Shown piece after piece: positions 25,976 to 34,760 of a DNA stretch of 64,000 nucleotides. Position 1 is the stretch's first letter. Every line of letters begins with the position of its first letter. The notes under the pieces are model-generated. The model was not told the origin of the DNA and ran no database searches. It saw only the letters and a list, made by a program, of their open reading frames with translations. The position numbers were made by a program, and so were the translations under genes. Origin of the DNA: Enterococcus hulanensis (GTDB taxonomy: Bacteria > Bacillota > Bacilli > Lactobacillales > Enterococcaceae); the NCBI RefSeq assembly GCF_005405485.1, contig NZ_BJED01000006.1, forward strand, positions 169,522 to 233,521. Direction: 5' to 3'.

Positions 25976-28075
25976 ATGAAACAAGGAGATCAAATGGATG
26001 AATCGATGGACATGGACCACTCTAAACATGAACAGCATGAAATGAGCGGACACGACCATCACGATATGAACCATGGAATGAACGGGCATGATCATCACGA
26101 GATGGATCATGGGGGAATGGATCATTCGATGCATATGGGAAATTTCAAACAGAAGTTTTGGCTCTCACTTGTTTTGTCGCTTCCAATCATCATTTTCTCA
26201 CCCATGATGGGGATGCAGCTGCCGTTCCAATTTACCTTTCCCGGCTCTGAATGGGTCGTCTTAGTTTTAGCGACCATTCTTTTCATTTATGGTGGAGAGC
26301 CCTTCTTAAGCGGCGCCAAAATGGAATTGAAAATGAAGAGCCCAGCTATGATGACGCTGATCGCCATGGGGATTTCAGTAGCGTATATTTATAGTTTGTA
26401 CTCGTTTATTGCCAACAAGGTCAATCCTCATGAGCATGTGATGGATTTCTTCTGGGAGCTGGCAACGTTGATCGTGATCATGCTTTTAGGACACTGGGTA
26501 GAAATGAGTGCCGTTTCCAATGCCAGCAATGCGTTGAAGAAATTGGCGGAATTGCTGCCAGATGAAGTAAATAAGATCGACGTGGACGGTTCGACAAGTA
26601 AAGTGAAGCTGCAAGATATTCATTCCGGCGATCTTTTGCTTGTTCGTGCGGGAGATAAGATGCCGACGGATGGTGAGATTATTAAGGGTTCCACCATTGT
26701 TGATGAATCAGCTGTGACTGGTGAATCAAAAGGTGTTCAGAAAAATGTCGGTGATACGGTCATCGGCGGTTCAGTCAATGGCGACGGTACGATCCGAGTA
26801 AAAGTAACCGGAACAGGCGAAGACGGCTACTTAGCAAAAGTTATGACGATGGTGCAGCAAGCCCAACAAGAAAAATCGAAATTAGAATCGATTTCTGATA
26901 AGGTAGCTAAATGGTTGTTCTATATTGCTTTAGCTGCTGGTATCTTGACGTTTATCGCTTGGCTGATCGTAGCAGATCTGCCGCAGGCGTTGGATCGGAT
27001 GGTGACAGTTTTCGTGATTGCTTGTCCTCATGCCTTAGGGCTGGCGATTCCGTTAGTTATCGCTCGTTCCACTTCGTTAGCGGCTAAAAACGGTTTGCTG
27101 TTAAAAAGCCGTCAAGCCTTGGAACAAGGAAATCAACTGGATTATGTCTTTTTAGATAAAACCGGAACCTTAACAGAAGGCAAGTTCACCGTGACTGGCG
27201 TGGAAGCATTGGCTGAGATGGATAAGACCGAAGTGCTGAAATATATCGGTGCTTTGGAAAGTCAGACCAACCATCCATTAGCTGTTGGTGTCATGAATTA
27301 TTTGAAATCTGAAAGCATCGAGTCTTATCAAGCGCAAGATGTTTCGACCTTGAAGGGCATCGGAGTAAGCGGAACGGTAGAAGGCCATCAAGTCATCCTT
27401 GCTAATCAGAAGGAAGTTGAAAAACGTCAATTAAACTTTGATCAAGAGAAATTGAAGGATTATCAAGCTCAGGGAAATACGATTTCTTTCTTGTTGATCG
27501 ATGATCAGCTGATCGCTTTCTTTGCAATGGGCGATACATTAAAAGCTCAAGCACAAGACTTTATCAAGAAGCTGCGGGATGTTGGGATCGAACCGGTCAT
27601 GCTGACTGGCGATAATCAAGCTGCCGCCAAAGCCATTGCTGACTATTTAGGGATCAAAGAGTTTTACAGCGAGCTGCTGCCGGATGATAAGGAAAAAATC
27701 ATCAAAGAGTATACTGATAAAGGTAAAAAAGTCATGATGGTAGGCGACGGAATCAACGATGCTCCTGCTTTAGCCAGAGCTTCTATCGGAATGGCGATCG
27801 GAGCAGGAACCGACATTGCGATTGATTCGGCTGATGTGGTCTTGACCAACAGTAATTTGCCGGATATTTTAAAATTCGTTCGTTTGGCGAAAAAGACCCA
27901 TAGCAAAATGATCCAAAATCTTTGGTGGGGAGCTGGCTATAATATTTTAGCGATCCCACTAGCTGCCGGAGTTCTAGCTCCGCTGGGCATTCTTTTGAGT
28001 CCTGCGGTTGGCGCGATTTTAATGTCCTTAAGTACCATTATTGTGGCAATCAATGCCATGACACTAAACGTCTGA
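25976..28075 (+). CDS. copB: copper-exporting P-type ATPase CopB (CPH type)
   Basis: The 699-residue P1B-type ATPase lacks an HMA domain. It has a Met/His-rich N-terminus (about residues 5-55, many HDHH/MDH repeats) instead. The transmembrane metal motif is CPH (IACPHALGLAIP, about 347) rather than CPC, as in E. hirae CopB. DKTGTLTEG is at about 393 and [10 protein letters not shown] near 590. GGGGGA sits 6 bp before the ATG at 25976, 11 bp after copA. A terminator overlaps its stop. Confidence 0.96.
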   Translation: MKQGDQMDESMDMDHSKHEQHEMSGHDHHDMNHGMNGHDHHEMDHGGMDHSMHMGNFKQKFWLSLVLSLPIIIFSPMMGMQLPFQFTFPGSEWVVLVLATILFIYGGEPFLSGAKMELKMKSPAMMTLIAMGISVAYIYSLYSFIANKVNPHEHVMDFFWELATLIVIMLLGHWVEMSAVSNASNALKKLAELLPDEVNKIDVDGSTSKVKLQDIHSGDLLLVRAGDKMPTDGEIIKGSTIVDESAVTGESKGVQKNVGDTVIGGSVNGDGTIRVKVTGTGEDGYLAKVMTMVQQAQQEKSKLESISDKVAKWLFYIALAAGILTFIAWLIVADLPQALDRMVTVFVIACPHALGLAIPLVIARSTSLAAKNGLLLKSRQALEQGNQLDYVFLDKTGTLTEGKFTVTGVEALAEMDKTEVLKYIGALESQTNHPLAVGVMNYLKSESIESYQAQDVSTLKGIGVSGTVEGHQVILANQKEVEKRQLNFDQEKLKDYQAQGNTISFLLIDDQLIAFFAMGDTLKAQAQDFIKKLRDVGIEPVMLTGDNQAAAKAIADYLGIKEFYSELLPDDKEKIIKEYTDKGKKVMMVGDGINDAPALARASIGMAIGAGTDIAIDSADVVLTNSNLPDILKFVRLAKKTHSKMIQNLWWGAGYNILAIPLAAGVLAPLGILLSPAVGAILMSLSTIIVAINAMTLNV

Positions 28076-28094
28076 GTAAATCAGGCGTTTTTTT
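28067..28094 (+). terminator. terminator overlapping the copB stop
   Basis: AACGTCTGA (28067-28075) pairs with TCAGGCGTT (28081-28089, one G-U) and runs into seven Ts. Confidence 0.88.
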
Positions 28095-28190
28095 CTTTAT
28101 TATTCAGAAAAATATTAGATAAAATTGTCAATAATTTGTGTTATTTTTAAATAAGAAGAATTATAAAGAATAGAAAAGAGGACATAGGGC

Positions 28191-29219
28191 ATGATTTGGC
28201 AATTTATAACCAGAAAGAAAAATCAACGACAGTTACAAATAATTAGCTTATTAAAGGACGAAAAATATACAGCGACTGAATTGACCAAGCACATAAAGAC
28301 TAGTCGAAGAACGGTTTTGCGCTATATTGAAGAACTGGAGCAGGCAGGATATATTTCAAAAGGAAAATATTACCAGATCGCCTGGCAATACCAAGCAAGG
28401 TATCCAGAACTGTATCGAAAAGTTTTGATGTCTGATCCGCGTTTTCAACTTTTTCGAAAATACCTGTGGGGACAGGCTTCTGAGAAAATCAATTATGCAA
28501 AGTTTAAAAGACTGAATTATCATTTGACTAGCCTGAATCTTGTGGCAAATCGTCAAACCGGCAGCTTATTGGGTGAGATTGGTTTAATTTTTTTATTGCA
28601 GCTGCGCTATTTAAGGGATTTCTATTTTTTTGAAGAACGAGAGATTTATCAGCAGATGGATGATTATTATCGAAATTATCCGGGGACTCTAATTGATAAG
28701 GCACTGTTTCCAGATGAGACGATGATCGAAAACTTTATTGACGAATTCGGTATCCAACCGAAGTTTGCCAAATTTTTCTTCTTTGATCATCTGCGCTATC
28801 ATTTTCAGCTCTTTGCTGATTTTTATCAGTGTCACCGAGAGCATCGAACTGATTTATATCTGGAAGTAAAGCAAGCGAGTAAAATTATTAAAGAGATGCT
28901 TGCTTGGGAAAGCGAAGTGTTGAAATTCACTGTGACGGTTAAGCTTTTCGATCTGCTTTTTGGGATCCATCAAGGGCTTCCGTTAATAGTTTTTAATCTA
29001 AAATGGGAGCAAGGAGTCGTCGCGGAGATTTATTATCGACTTAGTAAGGAATTAAAGCGGGAGATTCCAATATTAAGTAATTGCCGAATAGATGAATTGG
29101 CGCTGGCTTTGAAAAATATTATTTTTACGAGTTATCAGGTAACGTTGACGATGACACCTAATTTGGACTCTACTTTCTTGATTCAGGAACGGTATGAAAA
29201 ATTTATAGCATCTAAATAA
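28191..29219 (+). CDS. Mga-like helix-turn-helix regulator
   Basis: The 342-residue protein has an N-terminal HTH (KYTATELTKHIKTSRRTVLRYIEELEQ, about 26-52, quoted in part) followed by a winged segment and a long helical region rich in aromatic residues. The layout resembles Mga/RofA-type virulence and carbohydrate regulators of Streptococcaceae and Enterococcaceae, but it is shorter than typical Mga (about 500 residues) and no PTS-regulation domain is evident. It stands alone downstream of copB with a possible promoter (TTGTCA at 28125, weak TAAATA at 28148). Its target is unknown. Confidence 0.6.
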   Translation: MIWQFITRKKNQRQLQIISLLKDEKYTATELTKHIKTSRRTVLRYIEELEQAGYISKGKYYQIAWQYQARYPELYRKVLMSDPRFQLFRKYLWGQASEKINYAKFKRLNYHLTSLNLVANRQTGSLLGEIGLIFLLQLRYLRDFYFFEEREIYQQMDDYYRNYPGTLIDKALFPDETMIENFIDEFGIQPKFAKFFFFDHLRYHFQLFADFYQCHREHRTDLYLEVKQASKIIKEMLAWESEVLKFTVTVKLFDLLFGIHQGLPLIVFNLKWEQGVVAEIYYRLSKELKREIPILSNCRIDELALALKNIIFTSYQVTLTMTPNLDSTFLIQERYEKFIASK

Positions 29220-29256
29220 GGAAAATAAGATCAAGATTTTTCTTCAAGAAAGGTTA

Positions 29257-29401
29257 TGCTATAATGATGAAGACTACGTAGAGGCTGCCGTTCACGTTCG
29301 CGCGTTTACGGTACTTTCGCGTACTTAGAAAAATGACATACAAGAAGAAAATAGAATTTGGCTCTTTCGTTTGAGAGGCTATTAAATAGGAGGAGAGCAG
29401 A
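29257..29401 (+). promoter_or_regulatory. extended -10 promoter and structured leader
   Basis: TGCTATAAT (29257-29265) is a perfect extended -10. The following about 130-nt leader contains CTACGTAG (29274-29281) and a more GC-rich stretch (about 29284-29327). There CCGT...ACGG encloses ACG...CGT, and GTAC...GTAC can form a second small stem. It ends in AGGAGGAG before the GTG start. No known riboswitch class was recognised. Confidence 0.5.
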
Positions 29402-29932
29402 GTGGGATTACGAAAATTAGATGTTCCGACATCTTCGATTACTGAAGTAAAAAAATCACCAATGGATGTTTTTGCTCAAGCTCGTAAAGCAGAGACCGGT
29501 GTTTATATCTTTAACCGTGAAAAAATTGCTGGTGTGATGCTGACGAAAGAACAGTATGAAGCCTTGGTGGAGGAATTGAATACTTTACGCGATACCTTAT
29601 ATCAACCAGTGGAACGGGAATTACCAGTTCCAGAAGAATTAGAAGAGCTGGCAACCGCATTGAGAACTACCTTAGCAAAAGGGTCAGTTATTTCCGCCCG
29701 CTATTTGGATGAACGAATGGTGGCGACCGGATTCATTACCAAGAAAACCGGCTTTGGCGGTGTGACGGAAATGATGAAAGAATTGGAAGATAGCGGAAAA
29801 ATCATTTATCAATTGCGTCGTCGCGAGCACAACAAAGTGATTTATGCTGAGATTTTCGGCGAACCCCAAGAGTTCCAACGAGGCTCAGCCGACAAATTGA
29901 TGATCCGCAAAGTAAATCTGATTGAACGATAG
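29402..29932 (+). CDS. orphan Phd/YefM antitoxin-like protein with an extra C-terminal domain
   Basis: The 176-residue protein starts at the GTG at 29402 (AGGAGGAG upstream). The first about 65 residues (SITEVKKSPMDVFAQARK, then VYIFNREKIAGVMLTKEQYEALVEEL) resemble the Phd/YefM antitoxin fold. The C-terminal about 100 residues (SARYLDERMVATGFITKKTG...HNKVIYAEIFGEP) are of no family I recognise and may be a second DNA-binding unit. There is no toxin-like gene next to it. It could be a stand-alone regulator. Confidence 0.6.
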   Translation: MGLRKLDVPTSSITEVKKSPMDVFAQARKAETGVYIFNREKIAGVMLTKEQYEALVEELNTLRDTLYQPVERELPVPEELEELATALRTTLAKGSVISARYLDERMVATGFITKKTGFGGVTEMMKELEDSGKIIYQLRRREHNKVIYAEIFGEPQEFQRGSADKLMIRKVNLIER

Positions 29933-29957
29933 ACAGCGTGTGCTGTCTATTTTTTTG
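29929..29957 (+). terminator. terminator after the Phd-like gene
   Basis: ATAGACAG and CTGTCTAT (29929-29950) form an 8-bp stem followed by a T-run. It overlaps the stop codon, and the hairpin repeat array begins directly after it. Confidence 0.85.
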
Positions 29958-30570
29958 CCAGTTTTACTTCCTGCTTTAGCAGGTTAGTAAAATGGTATGC
30001 GTACGAAAACAAAAGAATTTTTTACGTTAGAAAAAATTCATTCATCACCAATGAGTTAGCTGCGAGTTCCACTTCGTACTTTTAGTACGATTAGTGAAAT
30101 CGTATGCGTGGTCAAAATAAAACTCATTTTTCCCAAAGAAAAATGAATTCTCAAATCCGAACTAGCTGCCAGTTTTACTTCCTGCTTCAGCAGGTTAGTA
30201 AAATGGTATGCGCACGAAAACAAAAGAATTTTTTACGTTAGAAAAAATTCATTCATCACCAGTGAATTAGCTGCGAGTTCTACTTCGTACTTTTAGTACG
30301 ATTAGTGGAATCGTATGCGCAGTGAAAATAAGACTCATTTTTCCCAAAGAAAAATGAATACTCAAATCCGAACTAGCTGCCAGTTATTCTGCACGCTTTA
30401 GCAGGTTAGTAAAATGGTATGCGTACGAAGATCAGGCTTTTTTCGGTTTTTGAAAAAAGCTTCCTTTCCTATGAGCTAGCTGGCCTGATGATTAGTCAAA
30501 TCATCAATACGGCAAATGGAATCGCATAGGCAGTGAAAATAGAACTAGCTATCAGCTGCTAGTTCTATTT
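29958..30570 (+). repeat. tandem array of structured hairpin repeats (211-bp units of two ~105-bp halves)
   Basis: Three copies of a 211-bp unit start at 29958, 30169 and 30380, the third diverged. Each has two half-units (second halves at 30063 and 30274). A half-unit is AGCTGC, then stem 1, then TATGCG, an A-rich linker, stem 2, and a spacer ending in TAGC. Stem 1 arms vary together: CCTGC/GCAGG against CGTAC/GTACG, and TTTTACT/AGTAAAA against TTCCACT/AGTGAAA and TTCTACT/AGTGGAA. Stem 2 is GAATTTTTT/AAAAAATTC, TCATTTTTC/GAAAAATGA, GCTTTTTTC/GAAAAAAGC or, last, AATAGAACTAGC/GCTAGTTCTATT. This fills the 800-bp gap between 29932 and dinB. The same family recurs inverted at 47026-47365. Confidence 0.85.
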
Positions 30571-30667
30571 TGCGTGATGCAAAAGAATTTTTCGAAAATA
30601 AGCAGCTGCCGTTTTACAACAAATTAAATCTGTCTGCTTAAATTCCTTTTATATTCAGCATGATTAA

Positions 30668-30696
30668 TTGTCTATGAACAGACGTTCGGTTATAAT
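30668..30696 (+). promoter_or_regulatory. dinB promoter with LexA (SOS) box
   Basis: TTGTCT (30668-30673) and TATAAT (30691-30696) are 17 bp apart. In the spacer TGAACAGACGTTCG (30675-30688) matches the Gram-positive LexA/DinR box CGAACRNRYGTTCG at all but the first position. SOS induction of dinB is expected. Confidence 0.88.
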
Positions 30697-30733
30697 GGAT
30701 AGAGAATGAATCATAGGAGAGGAGGCGAGTTGG

Positions 30734-31855
30734 ATGGCTGAATTAGTGTTTCCATTGAAAAATGATACGTCGCGAAAAATTATTCATATCGATATGGATG
30801 CCTTTTTTGCCTCCGTGGAAGAGCGGGACGATCCTGAATTAGCGAAGCATCCGCTGGTGATTGCTCGCCATCCTTCTGATACGGGCGGAAAAGGGGTCGT
30901 GACGACGGCCAATTACAAGGCGCGGGTCTACGGCATCCACTCGGCGATGAGCGCCCAGAAGGCCTATGAGCTGTGTCCGCAGGCTATTTTTAAACCTGGG
31001 GATCATGAAAAATACAGCGCGGTCTCAAAACAAGTACGGGAGATTTTTCATCGGTACACCGACATCATTGAGCCGGTCTCAATCGATGAAGCGTATCTTG
31101 ATGTTACGGAAAATAAAATCGAGGCTCGCTCTGCTATAAAGATTGCTCGAATGATCCAACAGGATATCTGGCAGGAGCTGCAGCTGACGTGTTCTGCTGG
31201 TGTCAGCTATAACAAATTTTTGGCCAAGCTGGCTTCTGACTACCAAAAGCCTAGAGGGATGACCGTGATTTCACCTGAAGCGGCGGTGGTCTTTTTGAAG
31301 CGGCTGCCGATCGAAAAGTTTCATGGCGTGGGCAAAAAGACGGTGCCGAAGATGAATGACTTGGGTATTTTTACAGGCGCGGATCTTTATGAAAAAAGTG
31401 AAATGTTTTTGATCCAGCAGTTTGGTAAGATGGGTTATTCGCTATATCGGAAGGTGCGGGGGATTCATGACTCGCCGGTAAACATTACTCGCGAACGCAA
31501 ATCGGTCGGCAAAGAGCATACTTACGGTCGTCCGTTAGCAACTGATGATGAGGTGTTGAGTCAATTGCGGCAGCTAGCGGAAAAGGTTGAAAATTCATTG
31601 AAGCGGGTCCAGCGTCATGGCAAAACAGTGGTGGTTAAGATTCGCTACGCCGACTATACGACAATCACGCGGCGTGTGACATTTCCGTATTACATAGAAA
31701 AGAAGGAAGAGTTGTTTTCTCAAGCGAGTTTGATTTGGGAAGAAATCGGCGGTATAGAAAAAGGAATCCGATTAGTCGGTATTACCGTGACTAATCTAGA
31801 TCCCGTTGCATTTGAAAATATTGTGTTGCCATTATGGGAGGAGCGATCAAATTAG
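30734..31855 (+). CDS. dinB: DNA polymerase IV
   Basis: The 373-residue Y-family translesion polymerase has the catalytic motifs HIDMDAFFASVE (about 20) and SIDEAYLDVT (about 117), a helix-hairpin-helix region (FHGVGKKTVPKMNDLGI) and a little-finger domain ending near LEPLW-like 'NIVLPLWEE'. The ATG at 30734 follows GGAGG by 8 bp. The LexA box in the promoter makes it an SOS gene. Its 3' end overlaps the convergent nrdG by 9 bp, with a terminator in the overlap. Confidence 0.95.
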   Translation: MAELVFPLKNDTSRKIIHIDMDAFFASVEERDDPELAKHPLVIARHPSDTGGKGVVTTANYKARVYGIHSAMSAQKAYELCPQAIFKPGDHEKYSAVSKQVREIFHRYTDIIEPVSIDEAYLDVTENKIEARSAIKIARMIQQDIWQELQLTCSAGVSYNKFLAKLASDYQKPRGMTVISPEAAVVFLKRLPIEKFHGVGKKTVPKMNDLGIFTGADLYEKSEMFLIQQFGKMGYSLYRKVRGIHDSPVNITRERKSVGKEHTYGRPLATDDEVLSQLRQLAEKVENSLKRVQRHGKTVVVKIRYADYTTITRRVTFPYYIEKKEELFSQASLIWEEIGGIEKGIRLVGITVTNLDPVAFENIVLPLWEERSN

Positions 31856-31867
31856 GTCGCTCTTTTT
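31841..31867 (+). terminator. dinB terminator in the dinB/nrdG overlap
   Basis: GAGCGATC (31841-31848) pairs with GGTCGCTC (31855-31862), followed by five Ts. The stem lies in the last codons of both convergent genes. Confidence 0.8.
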
Positions 31868-32449
31868 GATTTGTTCAAAGGCTTTTTCTGAGTCATGAAG
31901 CTTTTCCCAGATTACAACTTCGCCTTTAGCCAGTGATTTTTGAACATCGATGATCCGCTGATTCGAGCTGCCGCGAAATTGCAGCATCAGGTTTTTCTTG
32001 GAGAGCTCAAAGCGGCCATCCACTAGAATATCGATCTTGCTTAACATTTCTAACTTGTCTTCGCTGTCTAACAGCAGCTCCTCAAAGGTATAACCGCTCC
32101 AAGACCAAATATCCTTCGTGTTGCCAAATTCAGCTCGAATCCGATCGATCACCTTCAAGCAGACTTGCGTATTTAAGAAAGGTTCGCCGCCTAAGAAGGT
32201 CACGCCCTGCACATAGTCATGAGCTGTGTCCTTAATCAGCTGATCTTCGATTTCTTGGGTGAAGGGTTTGCCGTAACGGAAATTTTGCGAAGCAGCGTTG
32301 AAGCAGCCTTCGCAGGCAAAGGGACAGCCGCTGACGTAAAGACTGTTGCGGACGCCTTCACCATCGACAAAGTTGAAGGCTTTATAATCAGCGATATAAT
32401 GTTGGCTTAGTTCACTTGCCAGCCATTCTTTTGGTTTAGGATTACGCAT
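31847..32449 (-). CDS. nrdG: anaerobic ribonucleotide reductase activase
   Basis: The 200-residue radical-SAM enzyme generates the glycyl radical on NrdD. The Fe-S motif is CPFACEGC (CX3CX2C), and GGEPFLN follows. The ATG at 32449 is chosen with AAAGGTG upstream; an in-frame GTG lies inside that site. It is downstream of nrdD with an 85-bp gap containing a hairpin, the usual nrdDG arrangement for deoxynucleotide synthesis without oxygen. Confidence 0.95.
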   Translation of the reverse strand: MRNPKPKEWLASELSQHYIADYKAFNFVDGEGVRNSLYVSGCPFACEGCFNAASQNFRYGKPFTQEIEDQLIKDTAHDYVQGVTFLGGEPFLNTQVCLKVIDRIRAEFGNTKDIWSWSGYTFEELLLDSEDKLEMLSKIDILVDGRFELSKKNLMLQFRGSSNQRIIDVQKSLAKGEVVIWEKLHDSEKAFEQIKKSDLI

Positions 32450-32470
32450 ATTTTTCACCTTTCAAGTAAA

Positions 32471-32508
32471 ACAGGGAGCGGCAAAGAGCGCCGTCCCTGT
32501 CTTTTTTT
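32471..32508 (+). terminator. hairpin between nrdD and nrdG, T-run on the plus strand
   Basis: ACAGGGAGCGGC (32471-32482) pairs with GCCGTCCCTGT (32490-32500), followed on the plus strand by CTTTTTTT. On the minus strand the tail is only TTTT, so it may weaken but not stop nrdD-to-nrdG transcription, while blocking antisense reading into nrdD. Confidence 0.65.
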
Positions 32509-32534
32509 ATTCTTCGCTTAGATGAGTAAGCTTT

Positions 32535-34727
32535 CTATTTCATGTGTTTTACACGTGAAGCGATTTCTTCATGACGACCGTGAACCATTGGACGTGCTTG
32601 AGGATTTCCAAGATAGCCGCAAGTTCGTTTCACTACGTCGCAAGATTTTGGATCGTGATTGCCGCATTGCGGGCATTCAAAACCGCGCTTGGTTGGTTTG
32701 AAGTCGCCTTCGAAACCACATTCGTAGCAGTGATCGATTGGAGTATTTGTTCCTAGATAAGCGATCCGATCATAGCCGTAGTCCCAAACAGCTTCCAATG
32801 ATTTTGGATTTTGCTGCAAGACAGGGTATTCACAGTAGTGGATAAAGCCGCCGGAACAATATTTAGGATAATCTTTTTCAAAGTCTAATTTTTCAAAAGG
32901 TGTTGGATTTTTACGAACGTCGTAATGGAAACTATTTGTATAGTAGTCTTTGTCCGTAATGTTCTCAACGACACCGAAACGTTCAGTATCTAAACGGCAG
33001 AAACGGTCGGTCAAGCTTTCACTTGGTGTTGAGTAAACACTGAAGTGATAGCCGTATTCGTTGCCCCAAGCATCCGCGTGTTCTTTCAAGTCTTTCATGA
33101 TGTCTAACGTGAAGTCTTTCGCTTCTGCGTTGTCTTCCCATTCGCCGCCGTAAAAGACGCTAGCGACTTCGTAAAGACCGATATAGCCTAAAGAGATAGT
33201 TGCGCGTTTGTTTTTGAATAATTCATTGACTGCGTCAGTGCGTTTCAAGCGTTTGCCGAATGCGCCGTATTGATAAAGAATCGGTGCATTTGCAGGTGTT
33301 GCTTCTTTACAACGATCAATTCTAAAGACTAACGCATCTTTGGCGATTTGCAGACGTTCTTCTAGTAATGTCCAGAATTTTTCTTTGTTGCCGCCAGATT
33401 CCAAGGCGATCCGTGGCAAGTTCAAAGTAACAACCCCAAGGTTCATTCGGCCAGCATTGACTTCTTCACCTTGTTCATTTTTCCAGCCTTGCAGGAATGA
33501 GCGGCAGCCCATTGGCACTTTGAAGCTGCCAGTGAGTTCGATCAATTTATCGTAGTTCAAGATATCTGGATACATCCGTTTTGTTGCACATTCTAACGCC
33601 AGTTCTTTGATATCGTAGTTTGGATCGTTTGGTTCTAAGTTCGTGCCGCGGCGTAAAGTAAAGATCAATTTAGGGAAGATCGCTGTGCGTTTTTCACTGC
33701 CTAAACCTTCGATCCGGATTTGTAAGATCGCTTTTTGGATCTCGCGTTCGAACCAATCTGTCCCCAGCCCGAAGCCAAGTGATGTGAATGGTGTTTGTCC
33801 GTTTGAAGTAAATAGGGTATTGATCTCATATTCTAAGCTTTGCATCGCATCGTAAATGTCTTTACGGGTTTTTTGTTTGGCAAAAGCTTTTTGTTTAGCA
33901 GGATCATCGATCCATTCTTCTGCATCTTTTAAGTGTTTATCGTAATTTAGGCGCGCAAAAGGAGCTAACAGCTCGTCAGTACGGTCCGCCGAACAGCCGC
34001 CGTATTGGCTTGAAGCCACGTTGGCGATGATTTGAGAAATTTGGGCAGTCGCCGTTTGGATCGATTTAGGACTTTCGACCTCCGCATTACCGATTTTAAA
34101 GCCGTTGTTTAACATGCCTTTGAAGTCAATCAAACAGCAGTTAGTCATTGGAGTATATGGATGGTAGTCCAAATCATGATAATGGATGTCGCCTTTTTGG
34201 TGAGCGTTCGCTACATGAGGCGGCAACATTTTTAAACCGATCGATTTGCCGACGATCCCAGCAGTCAAATCACGCTGTGTGTTAAAAACATCACTATCTT
34301 TATTAGCATTTTCGTTCACGACCGTTTGATCCTTATTGATCAGTTTGCCGATCGTAAAGTTGATATCGGTCGCTTTGCTGCGTTGGAAGTCGCGGCGCGT
34401 CCGGTAATTGATATATTCTTCCGCTAATTCATACTCGTTATGTTCTAATAATATATGCTCCACGATGTTTTGGATTTCATAGATTTTGATATCGCTAGTA
34501 AAACGTTCTGAAATTTCTGCATCTACGCGTTCAACAATTGACTGGATACGTTCATGAGTCAATGGGTCAACTGATCCTTTAATTTTTGTTTCGGCTTTGA
34601 TCAAGGCATCGTAAATTTTTTGGTCATCAAATGCTGTGTGACGACCATCACGTTTTACGACCTTAATATTTTTTAGCGACGGTTGATATTCGTTGATCAA
34701 CGAGTCTTTTGTGTGGATTTCCATCAT
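32535..34727 (-). CDS. nrdD: anaerobic (class III) ribonucleoside-triphosphate reductase
   Basis: The 730-residue enzyme reduces NTPs to dNTPs without oxygen. It has an N-terminal ATP cone (about 20-115, VKRDGRHTAFDDQKIYDAL), catalytic cysteines in the barrel, C-terminal zinc ligands (CYECG...CPQCG) and the glycyl radical site RTCGYLG. The start is ATG at 34727 (or 34724), since GGAG lies 9 bp upstream; an ATG at 34742 overlaps another purine run. NrdR boxes lie upstream. Confidence 0.95.
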   Translation of the reverse strand: MMEIHTKDSLINEYQPSLKNIKVVKRDGRHTAFDDQKIYDALIKAETKIKGSVDPLTHERIQSIVERVDAEISERFTSDIKIYEIQNIVEHILLEHNEYELAEEYINYRTRRDFQRSKATDINFTIGKLINKDQTVVNENANKDSDVFNTQRDLTAGIVGKSIGLKMLPPHVANAHQKGDIHYHDLDYHPYTPMTNCCLIDFKGMLNNGFKIGNAEVESPKSIQTATAQISQIIANVASSQYGGCSADRTDELLAPFARLNYDKHLKDAEEWIDDPAKQKAFAKQKTRKDIYDAMQSLEYEINTLFTSNGQTPFTSLGFGLGTDWFEREIQKAILQIRIEGLGSEKRTAIFPKLIFTLRRGTNLEPNDPNYDIKELALECATKRMYPDILNYDKLIELTGSFKVPMGCRSFLQGWKNEQGEEVNAGRMNLGVVTLNLPRIALESGGNKEKFWTLLEERLQIAKDALVFRIDRCKEATPANAPILYQYGAFGKRLKRTDAVNELFKNKRATISLGYIGLYEVASVFYGGEWEDNAEAKDFTLDIMKDLKEHADAWGNEYGYHFSVYSTPSESLTDRFCRLDTERFGVVENITDKDYYTNSFHYDVRKNPTPFEKLDFEKDYPKYCSGGFIHYCEYPVLQQNPKSLEAVWDYGYDRIAYLGTNTPIDHCYECGFEGDFKPTKRGFECPQCGNHDPKSCDVVKRTCGYLGNPQARPMVHGRHEEIASRVKHMK

Positions 34728-34760
34728 TGCAAGCAGCTCCATTTCCTTTAAAGTTCATTA

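Noticed and set aside
29958..30570. CRISPR array or rho-independent terminator cluster
   Set aside because: The units are ~105 and 211 bp with internal stems, without short identical repeats and unique 30-40-bp spacers, and no cas genes are near.
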